Source: Pseudomonas sp. PD9R (GTDB lineage: Bacteria; Pseudomonadota; Gammaproteobacteria; Pseudomonadales; Pseudomonadaceae). From it: a DNA stretch of 64,000 nt. Under the pieces are notes generated by a model. That model ran no database searches, was not told the origin of the DNA, and worked only from the letters and a program-made list of their open reading frames with translations. Each line of letters opens with the position of its first letter. The stretch's first letter is position 1. Below, piece after piece: positions 42,508-51,180 of the stretch. The position numbers and the translations under genes are program-made. The stretch covers positions 78,089-142,088 of the forward strand of contig NZ_JAHTMR010000008.1 of assembly GCF_019200975.1 (NCBI RefSeq), given 5' to 3'.

Positions 42508-42627
42508 TCAAGTAATGAATTTGCCACCGATTGCTGCGAAACAAATTGGGTGGCAGCTATGCGTGGGTTCGCAGACCGAGGAGCTAAGACTCGGCAGACC
42601 CGAAGATCTCCCACGCACAGCCGCCAT
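42508..42627 (-). CDS. Possible leader ORF in structured 5' region
   Basis: 39 codons (MAAVRGRSSGLPSLSSSVCE...) ending 14 bases before the ATG of the 42200 gene. Its bases are mostly those of the long stem, so the peptide may be incidental; near-identical small ORFs are often annotated in Pseudomonas genomes from this element. Either a regulatory uORF or an artefact of the RNA structure. Confidence 0.3.
   Translation of the reverse strand: MAAVRGRSSGLPSLSSSVCEPTHSCHPICFAAIGGKFIT
42551..42626 (-). promoter_or_regulatory. Structured mRNA leader of the 42200 gene
   Basis: A 17-base arm (TGGCAGCTATGCGTGGG, 42551-42567) pairs with CCCACGCACAGCCGCCA (42610-42626), with two mismatches. An inner stem CCGAG/CTCGG lies at 42576-42594. 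The strength of the stem and its fixed place before a small gene suggest a cis-regulatory RNA. Confidence 0.55.
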
Positions 42628-42787
42628 AAAACAGAACACAGGCGAATATGCCGCGTCGTATTTTGACGATTGTGGACTTAGCACGCTAGGGCTGCGAAAC
42701 CCTATCGCCAACAGATGTCAGCGACGGATCGAATATAGGCAGTGATTTTGGTGGCTGCAATTGGGGGTGTAGGACTGGTTTTTGGGG

Positions 42788-42828
42788 ATCAAGGTCAAAA
42801 GATCGCAGCCTTCGGCAGCTCCTACAGG
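42788..42828. repeat. Half REP element (GCTGCGATC family)
   Basis: Only one arm is present (GATCAAGGTCAAAAGATCGC AGCCTTCGGCAGCTCCTACAGG as two adjoining blocks). The partner arm is missing. From 42829 to 43136 I see no gene, only GC-rich and then AT-rich spacer. Confidence 0.7.
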
Positions 42829-43136
42829 ACGGTGTAGGCGCTGCTTTTTGAAGTGACGGGCCGGTTTTGTTGGGGGAGCCGGTTTTTGGGCGGGGGGAGC
42901 AGGGTAGGCCTGAGGAAATGGGCTATCAGGGGGCAGGAGCGCTTCGCTGCCCAGCCGGAGCAAGCTCCTTCGCCACAATGAGAAAAGTCCTACGCGATTT
43001 GCAGACCTCAAGGCGAGCTGCGTCATAGCGACCATTCATTTGCTTGATACTCATCATTAAAGAATGCAAGTTCTGTTTTTTCGCCAAGGGAGGAGGATAG
43101 GCACATACCGATCTCGCCTTTGAAGGAATCAGTGCG

Positions 43137-43805
43137 ATGAGAATTTCAACTGTGTTGGCTTTTGTCGCCGTATTAACCGGCAGCATTGCCGTCGCCGTGC
43201 CTGCCTATTCGGCTGACCTGTCCTGCCACTTCCCGCCGATCAGCGATAGCGCCGCCAGCCTGCAGCACGCCCAATCCGTGGCGGTGCTCTACAGCGAAAA
43301 CACCCTCAACACGCAGCAATACCTTGAGAGCTACCACGCCGTTGCGGTGAATGGTGCGAAGAACCCTGAAATGGATTCACGCATCGCCAAGGCGTTCGTT
43401 GACAGTTCTGATCCGCAACGGGCGATCAACGGGTTGATGGCTTCGCTGCAAAAACAATTCACCTCGGTGACCGTCTACGACAACCTCGACGCGGCGGTGC
43501 AGGCGCATCCTGATGTGGTGGTGATGCTCGACACCTATAGCCGTCTGGTGTCCAAGCGCAACAATCAGGTTGAAGCGCGGTTTGTCGCCAAGTTCTACGA
43601 TGCCAACCTGCAATACATCGGTCAGGCTGAAGGCTCGCGTGCCGAAAAGATGCCTTCGGTGTGGGTGCATGGCAAAGCCGCGCCGCAGATCGCCGCGCAA
43701 ATCAATCAGCAAACCGTGTTGCAAGAGAACGCGCTGAAACAGTTCGATGTGTCGTTGAAGGCGCTGTTGACATCCGGTAACGCTGACCATGTTGCAAGCA
43801 ATTGA
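43137..43805 (+). CDS. Periplasmic protein of unknown function
   Basis: 222 residues with signal peptide MRISTVLAFVAVLTGSIAVAVPAYSA. The mature part has an alpha/beta feel (SVTVYDNLDAAVQAHPDVVVMLDTYSRL; EARFVAKFYDANLQYIGQAEG), like proteins that bind or present small ligands. No catalytic motif seen. It has its own start and is convergent with the histidine kinase gene across a REP-like hairpin. Confidence 0.8.
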   Translation: MRISTVLAFVAVLTGSIAVAVPAYSADLSCHFPPISDSAASLQHAQSVAVLYSENTLNTQQYLESYHAVAVNGAKNPEMDSRIAKAFVDSSDPQRAINGLMASLQKQFTSVTVYDNLDAAVQAHPDVVVMLDTYSRLVSKRNNQVEARFVAKFYDANLQYIGQAEGSRAEKMPSVWVHGKAAPQIAAQINQQTVLQENALKQFDVSLKALLTSGNADHVASN

Positions 43806-43810
43806 TGCAC

Positions 43811-43842
43811 CTGTAGGCGCAGCCTTCGGCAGCGCCTGCAGG
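43811..43842. repeat. Short palindrome between convergent genes
   Basis: CTGTAGGCGCAGCC and GCAGCGCCTGCAG flank TTCG. A compact REP-like hairpin that can end both transcripts. Confidence 0.6.
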
Positions 43843-45192
43843 CTAAGCCTTGCTCACGCTCAACCATAAAGACACACACAATCCCCGCTGTGCCTGCTCA
43901 TCGGTAAAGCCTAATCGCACCCGCGCCCCGGTGCGGTCCACGATTGCCTTGACGATCGACAGCCCAAGTCCCGACCCCGATTCATCCGTGCCCAGGCTGC
44001 GATAAAAAGGGTCGAACACGCGCCCCTGTTCCTCCAGTGCAATGCCTGGCCCCGAATCCTTGATCTGCAACAGCGCCTCGCCTTTGTCCATGACCAGCGA
44101 AAGGTCCACGCGCCCATGTTCCGGGGTGTAGCGGATGGCGTTGTCCACCAGGTTTTTCACCACGGCAATCAGGTCGATTGCGTTAATGCGCACCTGCAGG
44201 TCTTTTTCGATTTCCACGCCAATGTCGAGGTGCTTGATCTCGGCCAGCGGCATCAGATCTTCCAGGACACGGCGATAGACGTCGTGTACGGAAACCGTCG
44301 ACACCGCTGGGTTCGAGGCCGATTGCGCCTTGGCCAGTGTCAGCAGTTGATCGATCAGGTTTCTGCCGCGCTCGATGCCGCGCCGCAACGGCACCAGGCG
44401 CTCACGGGCCAACGGTGGCATGTCGGCGGCGGCCAGGCGTTCGGCCTGCAAGGACAGGGCCGTCAGCGGTGAGCGCAGTTCGTGGGCGGCATCGGCGACG
44501 AAGCGGCGTTGGGTTTCCATCGACTGCGCCACGCGGGTGAGCAAGCGATTGATCGCCACCACGAATGGGCGGATTTCCACGGGCAGGTGGTGTTCTTCAA
44601 TCGGGTGCAGTTCCTGTTCGTCGCGCCGGTCGATTTCAGAAGAAAGCGTCGCGATGGGACGGAACAATTTGCGCACCAGATCGCCCACGACCAGCAGCAG
44701 GACGGGCAATAAAACCAGGAACGGCAGCACACTGCGCAAGGCACTGGCGCGGGCGTCCTTGTCGCGGGCGCCGGTTTCCTGCGCGACGGCGATGCGCTCG
44801 CCTTGGGCGGTGGTTTTCACCAATACGCGGAACGCCTCGCCGGCGATGGGCACGGTCGTCAAGCCGTCGGCCAGTGTCGTGGGGAAGGGCAGCGGCGTGC
44901 CGGCGTCACCCTTGCCCGTGGCTTTACTGCCATCGGCCAGATACTGAAGAATGATCCGCGATTCGTCATCGTCCTCTGCAACGGTTTCCGGGTACTTGAG
45001 TGTCATGTGCTGGCGGTCGAACAGCTCGGCCATTTCGCGCAAGGTGTCGTCCTGCATCTCGTGGGCTTCATCGAAGGCCGACACGTAGGCGAAAATCCCG
45101 GCCACGACGGCGACGACCAGGATCGCCAGCGACAACGTTACCGAGAGCCTGAGCTGGATCGACTCACTCAAACGTTTTTTGAAACCATCCAT
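43843..45192 (-). CDS. Sensor histidine kinase
   Basis: 449 residues: membrane helices at about 18-38 and 148-168 enclose a periplasmic sensor of about 110 residues. Then a HAMP-like linker, phospho-acceptor His in DAAHELRSPLTAL, N-box NLVDNAIRYTP, G1 DSGPGIA and G2 GSGLGLSIV. QseC/TctE-like architecture. Its start overlaps the response-regulator gene by 25 bases. The two genes upstream (lipoprotein, membrane protein) are on the same strand and may define the signal. Confidence 0.93.
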   Translation of the reverse strand: MDGFKKRLSESIQLRLSVTLSLAILVVAVVAGIFAYVSAFDEAHEMQDDTLREMAELFDRQHMTLKYPETVAEDDDESRIILQYLADGSKATGKGDAGTPLPFPTTLADGLTTVPIAGEAFRVLVKTTAQGERIAVAQETGARDKDARASALRSVLPFLVLLPVLLLVVGDLVRKLFRPIATLSSEIDRRDEQELHPIEEHHLPVEIRPFVVAINRLLTRVAQSMETQRRFVADAAHELRSPLTALSLQAERLAAADMPPLARERLVPLRRGIERGRNLIDQLLTLAKAQSASNPAVSTVSVHDVYRRVLEDLMPLAEIKHLDIGVEIEKDLQVRINAIDLIAVVKNLVDNAIRYTPEHGRVDLSLVMDKGEALLQIKDSGPGIALEEQGRVFDPFYRSLGTDESGSGLGLSIVKAIVDRTGARVRLGFTDEQAQRGLCVSLWLSVSKA

Positions 45193-45833
45193 CCCATTCC
45201 CCTGACGTTCTTAATGACATGGCTTCCCAGTTTGCGGCGCAGCGCATGAATCAAAAACTCCACCGCGTTGCTCTCCACTTCATTGCCCCAGCCATAGAGG
45301 CGGTCTTCGAGTTCGCTGCGCGAGAGAATTGCGCCGGGGCGGATCAGCAGCGCCTGGAGCAAGGCGAACTCGCGGCTGGACAGCAGAATGCCGGGGTTTT
45401 CTTCGGTGCTGGCTTCTTTGGAGATCAGGTCCAGTGACACCACGCCATTGTCGAGCCGCGACAAAGCGCTGCCGCCGTGACGGCGCAGAACGGCACGCAT
45501 TCGCGCCAGCAGTTCGGCCATGTCGAAGGGTTTGAGCAGGTAGTCGTCGGCACCGCCGTCGAGCCCGCGCAAGCGATCATCGAGGTTGTCCCGGGCGGTG
45601 ATGATGAGCAGGGGCACGGGGTTGTTTTGCCCACGGATGTTATTGAGCACTTCGAGGCCGTCCTTGCCCGGCAGGCCGAGGTCCAGCAGCACCAAGTCGT
45701 AGTGCTGGGTGTCCAGCGCGGCGAGGGCCAACAGGCCGTTCTTCACCCAGTCGGTGGCGTAGCTCGCATCTTTGAGAGCGCCCTGGATCGCATCGCCGAT
45801 CATCGGGTCGTCCTCGACCAACAGAATCCGCAT
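45168..45833 (-). CDS. OmpR/PhoB-family response regulator
   Basis: 221 residues: receiver with acidic pocket EDD (about 7-9), phospho-acceptor Asp in LVLLDLGLPGKDG, switch Thr in LIITARD and Lys in DYLLKPFD. The C-terminal winged helix ends GMGWMVSK. It partners the overlapping kinase. QseB/TctD-like. Confidence 0.94.
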   Translation of the reverse strand: MRILLVEDDPMIGDAIQGALKDASYATDWVKNGLLALAALDTQHYDLVLLDLGLPGKDGLEVLNNIRGQNNPVPLLIITARDNLDDRLRGLDGGADDYLLKPFDMAELLARMRAVLRRHGGSALSRLDNGVVSLDLISKEASTEENPGILLSSREFALLQALLIRPGAILSRSELEDRLYGWGNEVESNAVEFLIHALRRKLGSHVIKNVRGMGWMVSKNV

Positions 45834-45942
45834 GTTCCGCTCCGATAAAAATAGGCGCGATGGTGATAACCGTCGCGCCTGTATTGAAGCACCTGTGCCG
45901 GGGTTTGTCCGCCACGGCCTCCATGCATGACGCGGCTATCGG

Positions 45943-46380
45943 TCAGGCCTTGGCTTTCATCGAATCAAACGCTTTGAGCAAGTCATCCATCGCCGCTTTG
46001 CAGTCGGCCTGGTTCGGGCTGCTTTTGCGCAGCGCGGACAATGCATGATCGATGGCTTTGTCTACCACATGCCAGTCGCTGGCGGCGCGGGGCTTGATGC
46101 CGGCTTCGGCTTCGTCCCAGGAGGTCTCCAGGTCCTTGATCCGGGTTTTCGCCGCCGGCAGATCATTTTTGTCGACTATCGCCGCGACGTCGGCGGCGAT
46201 GTTGCGGAACGGCGACAAGTCTCCCAGTTTCGAACCCGCATTGGTCTGGCTGCTTGCCGCGCCCGAGTTGGCACCGGCACCGGGTTTGTCGGCAGGTTTT
46301 GAACAACCGGTCGCGATGCTCAGCAGGGCAATCGACGAGATAATGGCGATATGGCGAATGACGTTTTGAAAATAGCGCAT
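45943..46380 (-). CDS. Small lipoprotein
   Basis: 145 residues with lipobox ATGC (signal MRYFQNVIRHIAIISSIALLSIATGC). A Gly/Ala/Ser/Pro linker (SKPADKPGAGANSGAASS) leads to a helical domain. There is no Asp at +2, so outer-membrane sorting is likely. It lies 109 bases upstream of the response regulator and 27 bases downstream of the membrane protein. It may monitor the envelope for the kinase; that is inference. Confidence 0.8.
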   Translation of the reverse strand: MRYFQNVIRHIAIISSIALLSIATGCSKPADKPGAGANSGAASSQTNAGSKLGDLSPFRNIAADVAAIVDKNDLPAAKTRIKDLETSWDEAEAGIKPRAASDWHVVDKAIDHALSALRKSSPNQADCKAAMDDLLKAFDSMKAKA

Positions 46381-46407
46381 GGCGATTCCTTGATGGCTTT
46401 TGAAGGA

Positions 46408-47172
46408 TTACGGAGTGATTTGTTTGCGATTGCCGACGCTGATTTGCGCAACCGCAACGAGGATGATGATGACGCACAGGAACAGCGCGCTGGTCCAGGT
46501 TGCGCCCATGCCGAGGCCGCCATAGGTTTTGGCTTGCGTCAGCAGGTCGCCGAGGGAGGCACCGAAAGGACGGGTCAGGATGTAGGCGATCCAGAAGGTG
46601 AGCACCACATTGCCGCCCAGGCGCCAGGCGATGAGTGTCGCGGCAATCAATGCACCAAAAATCACCGCGCCAACGGTGAAGCCCAGGCCCAGTGCTTCGG
46701 TGGCAAGGTCGCCCGCTGCCGTGCCCAGGGCAAAGGTGCAGAGCACCGTGGCCCAATAGAACAACTCACGTCGTGGCGTGTCGATTTCGCGGATGGACAG
46801 GTTGTGTTCGAAGCGATACCAAACCAGAAAGTTGACGATGAGCAATACCGAAAACACGGCAGTGCTGGTGTACAGACTGACGTCCAGCATGTCGGTGAGA
46901 ATGTCGGTGATCTGGGTGCCGACGATGCTCACCAGAACGACGGTGAGCCAGTAGATCCAGGGCGTGTAGGTTTTGGTGCGCAGTTGGCAGGTCAGGGCGA
47001 TGGCGAGCAGGATGGCCATGCCGATGCTTGTCCAGACCGCGCCGAGGCCGGCGTCGACGGCAAGAAAGTCGGCGCCGGTTTCGCCCACCGTGGTGGACAT
47101 GATCTTGATCACCCAGAAGGACAGCGTCACTTCGGGCACTTTGTTGAGCCAGCCGGCTAGGGTCGGGTTCAT
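46408..47172 (-). CDS. COG4705-type membrane protein with four internal repeats
   Basis: 254 residues, about eight hydrophobic helices. Four segments share a G-x(3-5)-D-x-x pattern: VGETGADFL, VGTQITDIL, LGTAAGDLA and FGASLGDLL, so the fold is probably an internal duplication. Family members are described only as uncharacterised membrane-anchored proteins. ATG 47172 was chosen because AGGAG is 11 bases upstream; a TTG at 47181 would sit too close to it. First gene of a probable four-gene unit with the lipoprotein and the two-component system. Confidence 0.85.
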   Translation of the reverse strand: MNPTLAGWLNKVPEVTLSFWVIKIMSTTVGETGADFLAVDAGLGAVWTSIGMAILLAIALTCQLRTKTYTPWIYWLTVVLVSIVGTQITDILTDMLDVSLYTSTAVFSVLLIVNFLVWYRFEHNLSIREIDTPRRELFYWATVLCTFALGTAAGDLATEALGLGFTVGAVIFGALIAATLIAWRLGGNVVLTFWIAYILTRPFGASLGDLLTQAKTYGGLGMGATWTSALFLCVIIILVAVAQISVGNRKQITP

Positions 47173-47283
47173 GTCGGTCAATTCTCCTGAGCAGCGCTAT
47201 AAAGTGCGCAGGAGTAAGGCTACCGACCGAAACTTAGCTGGGACTGAGCGAAGGCAGAATCCATGATTACCGAAAGCGGGGTA

Positions 47284-47352
47284 TCAGGTATGGACCAACG
47301 CAATGGTGAACGAGACCACGATCATGCAGACAAAGGCAAAATTGAGGTTCAT
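47284..47352 (-). CDS. Possible 22-residue membrane peptide
   Basis: MNLNFAFVCMIVVSFTIALV ending HT is almost all hydrophobic and would span the membrane once. Only a weak Shine-Dalgarno (GGATGAG) precedes it. It lies 112 bases upstream of the COG4705-type gene on the same strand, where a KdpF- or SafA-like small membrane regulator could sit. It may be chance. Confidence 0.35.
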   Translation of the reverse strand: MNLNFAFVCMIVVSFTIALVHT

Positions 47353-47529
47353 GGCCGGCTCATCCGAAGCTTGAAGGTGGCGCTATTTTGAACAGGCGGG
47401 GGAAAAATAAAAAATTCGGCGTGGTGATTTGAAAGATCGAGAGAAATGATACTTGGGCGGTTTGTGTTTGTTGCGCTGTTTGGCTAATCTCGCACGAACG
47501 CGTATCTTCACGCACAAACAGGCATAACC

Positions 47530-48318
47530 ATGCACGACCAGCACTCCGCGGTTGAATTCCCTCATCTGCGTCGACAGAAAATTCTCTTGATTCTTGAACG
47601 TGACGGCAAGGTCATGGCCTCCGAATTGAGTCAGCATTTCGCGGTTTCCGAAGACACCATTCGCCGCGATCTGGCCGAGCTGGACAGCGCCGGGCTGGTG
47701 CAGCGCGTGCACGGCGGTGCGCTGCCGCGACCTAAAGACACGGGCAAGGATTACTTCACCCGGATCGGCGAAACCGACGAGACCAGAACACGATTGGCTC
47801 GACTGGCGGTGAAGCTGATTCAGGATGGCCAGATCGTGATGTTCGGCTCCGGGACCACGATCTTGCAGATCGCGCGGTCGCTGCCTCTGGACATCTCGAT
47901 CACTGCCATTACCGCGTCACCGATGACAGCGGTCGCCCTGACTGAATACAAAGGCATCAAGGTGATTCTGGCCGGCGGGCAACTCAATTCTGCAACGATG
48001 TCCGCCGGTGGGCATGAAGCCCTGCGGTTGCTCAAGGGCATCAAGGCTGATCTGCTGTTCACCGGCGTCTGTGCGATTCACCCGGACATCGGCATCACCT
48101 CACCGCATTTCGATGAAGTGCCGGTGAAACAGGCCATGCTCGACTGTGCTTCCCACGTGATCGCCGTCACCACGGCGGACAAACTGGGCGCGGTGGAGCC
48201 GTTTGTGGTTGCGCCGTGTTCGCGGGTGCACACGTTGATTACCGAGCGTCATGTGGCGACAGGCAATGTCGAGGATTACCGCACGCTGGGGATCGAGGTG
48301 GTGCAGGTGGATGCTTGA
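47530..48318 (+). CDS. DeoR-family transcriptional regulator
   Basis: 262 residues: N-terminal helix-turn-helix (RRQKILLILERDGKVMASEL, then SQHFAVSEDTIRRDLAELDS) with the DeoR signature VQRVHGGALPRP, and a C-terminal DeoRC ligand-binding domain (FGSGTTILQIARSLP..ADLLFTGVCAIH). DeoR proteins usually respond to phosphorylated sugars. Here it is convergent with an amine-catabolic oxidase/synthetase pair and may control it, which would be less usual. Confidence 0.92.
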   Translation: MHDQHSAVEFPHLRRQKILLILERDGKVMASELSQHFAVSEDTIRRDLAELDSAGLVQRVHGGALPRPKDTGKDYFTRIGETDETRTRLARLAVKLIQDGQIVMFGSGTTILQIARSLPLDISITAITASPMTAVALTEYKGIKVILAGGQLNSATMSAGGHEALRLLKGIKADLLFTGVCAIHPDIGITSPHFDEVPVKQAMLDCASHVIAVTTADKLGAVEPFVVAPCSRVHTLITERHVATGNVEDYRTLGIEVVQVDA

Positions 48319-48350
48319 CCACATTTTTCGCGTTCACCGACGATCAAATT

Positions 48351-48380
48351 GTGGGAGCGAGCTTGCTCGCGAAGAGGCCG
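48351..48380. repeat. Half REP element (GAGCGAGC family)
   Basis: GTGGGAGCGAGCTTGCTCGC followed by GAAGAGG; a single arm that is itself a short palindrome. It lies between the convergent DeoR and oxidoreductase genes. Confidence 0.65.
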
Positions 48381-48404
48381 GCACAGACAACATCCACCTA
48401 TGAC

Positions 48405-49688
48405 TCAGCGCAGTTTTTCAAGCATTTGGTAGTACCACATGCCGGCCGCCAGCATCGGGTTGCCGAGCAGGTCACCCATGGGGACGCGGATGTGTTGGCA
48501 TGCGGCGAAGGTGTCGTAGTGCTCCAGTTGGCCTGTGATCGCACGGCCCATGATTTCGCCCATGATGTGGGTGGTGGCGATGCCGTGGCCGGAGTAGCCC
48601 TGGCAGTACCAGACGTTGTCCGAGAGTTTGCCCAGTTGCGGGATGCGGTTGATCACGATGCCCATCGCGCAGCTCCACTGGTAATCGATGGCCACGCCCT
48701 TGAGTGCCGGAAATGTCTGCTCGATGCACGGGCGCAGTTCGGCGGCGATGTCCCGTGAATCCTTGCCACTGTAGTTGGCACCACCGCCGAACAGCAGGCG
48801 CCCGTCGGCGGTCAGGCGGTAGTAGTCGAGCACGAAGCGGCAATCGTAGACCGCCAGGTCTTCAGGGTTGATCTGTTTGGCGAGGTCGCCCAGCGGCGCG
48901 GTGGTGACGATGCCGCCCATGGCCGGGAAAATCTTGCCCTTGAGCTTGCCCGGTTCCAGTTTGTGATAAACGTCGCCGGCCAACAGCACCTGATTGGCGT
49001 CGATACGTCCGTGGGCGGTGCGCACACCGGGTGTGTCGCCGTGGATGATTTCCAGCACTTCGCTGTTTTCGAAGATCAGCGCACCGAGACTTTCCGCCGC
49101 ACGGGCTTCGCCGATGCACAGGTTGAGTGGGTGCAAATGCATGTTACGGGTGTTCTTGATCGCGCCGTGATAGAGGTCGCTTTGCAGCAGGTCGCGTACC
49201 TGGCTGCGGTCGAGCAGGCTGACCTCATCGCCCATGCCACGACGTACCGCTTCGTCGTAATCCTTGCGCAAGCCGTCCATGTGGCTCGGCTTGTAGGCTG
49301 CGTGCAAGTGGCCATGCTTGAGGTCGCAGGCGATGCCGTATTTTTCCACGCGCTGCTTGATGATCTGATGCCCGCGCCAGCGCAGGTGCCAGATGAAATC
49401 GTCGACTTCATCGCCAATGGTTCGGCGCATTTGTTTGCGCATGGCTTCGTCGCCCGAGAGGCTGCCGGTGACTTGTCCGCCGTTACGTCCAGTGGCGCCC
49501 CAGCCGATTTTGTTGCTTTCGACGATGGCGACTTTCAGGCCTTTTTCAGCCAGTTCGACGGCAGTAGCGACGCCGGTGAAACCGCCGCCGATGATCACCA
49601 CGTCAACTCGGTGCAAGCCTTGCAGCGTCGGGTAATCGGTTTCGTGATTGAGGGTGGCGGTGTAGTAGGAATTGCAACGTTGAGTCAT
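48405..49688 (-). CDS. FAD-dependent amine oxidoreductase, PuuB paralogue
   Basis: 427 residues, the same length as PuuB in this window. FAD motif VIIGGGFTGVATAVELAEKGLKVAIVE in two parts, then GATGRNGGQVTGSL and a C-terminal PQLGKLSDNVWYCQGYSGHG. It is on the same strand as the upstream GS-like gene, separated by 127 bases with a REP, and is likely a second gamma-glutamylamine oxidase (PauB-type). The amine is unknown. Confidence 0.9.
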   Translation of the reverse strand: MTQRCNSYYTATLNHETDYPTLQGLHRVDVVIIGGGFTGVATAVELAEKGLKVAIVESNKIGWGATGRNGGQVTGSLSGDEAMRKQMRRTIGDEVDDFIWHLRWRGHQIIKQRVEKYGIACDLKHGHLHAAYKPSHMDGLRKDYDEAVRRGMGDEVSLLDRSQVRDLLQSDLYHGAIKNTRNMHLHPLNLCIGEARAAESLGALIFENSEVLEIIHGDTPGVRTAHGRIDANQVLLAGDVYHKLEPGKLKGKIFPAMGGIVTTAPLGDLAKQINPEDLAVYDCRFVLDYYRLTADGRLLFGGGANYSGKDSRDIAAELRPCIEQTFPALKGVAIDYQWSCAMGIVINRIPQLGKLSDNVWYCQGYSGHGIATTHIMGEIMGRAITGQLEHYDTFAACQHIRVPMGDLLGNPMLAAGMWYYQMLEKLR

Positions 49689-49720
49689 GGGAGTATCCAG
49701 GCAAAATTGGGAGGAGAGGG

Positions 49721-49800
49721 CTGTAGGAGCTGCCGCAGGCTGCGATCTTTTGATCTTGAAAAAGCAAAATCAAAAGATCGCAGCCTGCGGCAGCTCCTAC
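49721..49800. repeat. REP-type inverted repeat between the paralogous pair
   Basis: Arms GTAGGAGCTGCCGCAGGCTG and CAGCCTGCGGCAGCTCCTAC are perfect complements, with GATCTTTTGAT/ATCAAAAGATC inside. Confidence 0.9.
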
Positions 49801-49815
49801 TGGCATCGGTAAGGC

Positions 49816-51180
49816 TTAGGCCTCAGTCAAATACCAACGCCAATCCTGCTCACCCACTTCAGCCATGAACTGCCGATACTCGGCACGCTTGACCGCCAGA
49901 TACACCCCAAGAAATTCCTGCCCCAACGCATCCCGCGCCCATGCCGAGTTTTCCAGCGCCGTCAGCGACGTCAGCCAGTCGGTCGGCAGCAATTGCGTGG
50001 CTTGCGCGTAGCCGTTGCCTTGCACCGGTTCGCCCGGATCGAGGTTTTCGCTGATGCCACGATGAATGCCGGCCAGAATCGCCGCCGCCGCCAGATACGG
50101 GTTGGCATCGGCGCCGCAAATGCGGTGTTCGATGTGACGGCTGTTGGCCGGGCCACCGGGAACGCGCAGGCTCACGGTGCGGTTATCCACGCCCCAGGTC
50201 GGTGCCAGTGGTGCGTAGCTGTTGGCCTGGAAACGTCGGTAGGAGTTGGCGTTGGGGCAGAACAGCAACAGCGAATCCAGCAACGAGGCGAGCATGCCGC
50301 CAATCGCGGTGCGCAGCAGTGGCGTACCGGCCGGGTCCTCGGAGGCGAACAGGTTACGACCTTCGGCATCGGCAATGCTGACGTGCATGTGCATGCCGGT
50401 GCCCGCCAGATGATCGAACGGTTTGGCCATGAATGTGGCCTGCATGCCGTGCTTGTGGGCGACGGCTTTCACCAGGCGTTTGTAGCGCACAGCCTGGTCC
50501 ATCGCCTGCAAGGCATCGCCGTGTTCGAGGGTGATTTCGACTTGGCCCGGGGCGTATTCGGAGATCGCCGTGCGCGCCGGAATGTCGTGGAGTTTGCACG
50601 CTGCATAAAGGTCGGCGAGGAAGGGTTCGATCTGTTCCAGCTCGCGCAAGCCATAGACCTGAGTGTGTCGCGGTCGGCCACCGTCAGCATCCAGCGCCGG
50701 TTGCGGGCGTCCGTTGTGATCGCGCTTGGCATCGAGCAAATAGAACTCCAGCTCGCACGCCATCACCGGGTGGTAACCCTCGGCTTTCAGGCCATCGATC
50801 ACCTTGATCAGCAGATGGCGCGGGTCGGCGATGCTCGCTGGCATGCCTTCTTGCGGGTGCATGCTGACTTGCACCGCAGCGGTTGGAATCTGCCGCCAAG
50901 GCAAGCGCACGAGGCTGCCTTCCAGTGGGTAGGCGCGGCAGTCGATATCGCCCACTTCCCAGACCAGCCCGGAGTTTTCGACGTCGTCGCCCTGCAAGGT
51001 CAGGCCGAGGATGGTGCTCGGCAGCGGACGACCGCTTTCATACACCGCCAACAGTTCTTCGCGGTGTAGCAGTTTGCCGCGCGGCACACCGTTGGCATCG
51101 AGGATGAACAGCTCGATCATGTCGATATCGGGGTTGTTCGCCAGAAAACGTTGGGCATCTTCAAGGGCTGCAAATTTCAT
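49816..51180 (-). CDS. Glutamine-synthetase-like gamma-glutamylamine synthetase
   Basis: 454 residues, PuuA/PauA type. Visible: LFILDANGVPRGKLL, CELEFYLLDA, GTGMHMHVSIAD, NSYRRFQANSY followed by LAPTWGVDNRTVSLRVPGGP, and HIEHRICGADANPYLA. The second gamma-glutamylation enzyme of this window, first gene of a leftward pair. Paralogues of this group act on different amines in Pseudomonas. It probably does not make glutamine. Confidence 0.9.
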   Translation of the reverse strand: MKFAALEDAQRFLANNPDIDMIELFILDANGVPRGKLLHREELLAVYESGRPLPSTILGLTLQGDDVENSGLVWEVGDIDCRAYPLEGSLVRLPWRQIPTAAVQVSMHPQEGMPASIADPRHLLIKVIDGLKAEGYHPVMACELEFYLLDAKRDHNGRPQPALDADGGRPRHTQVYGLRELEQIEPFLADLYAACKLHDIPARTAISEYAPGQVEITLEHGDALQAMDQAVRYKRLVKAVAHKHGMQATFMAKPFDHLAGTGMHMHVSIADAEGRNLFASEDPAGTPLLRTAIGGMLASLLDSLLLFCPNANSYRRFQANSYAPLAPTWGVDNRTVSLRVPGGPANSRHIEHRICGADANPYLAAAAILAGIHRGISENLDPGEPVQGNGYAQATQLLPTDWLTSLTALENSAWARDALGQEFLGVYLAVKRAEYRQFMAEVGEQDWRWYLTEA

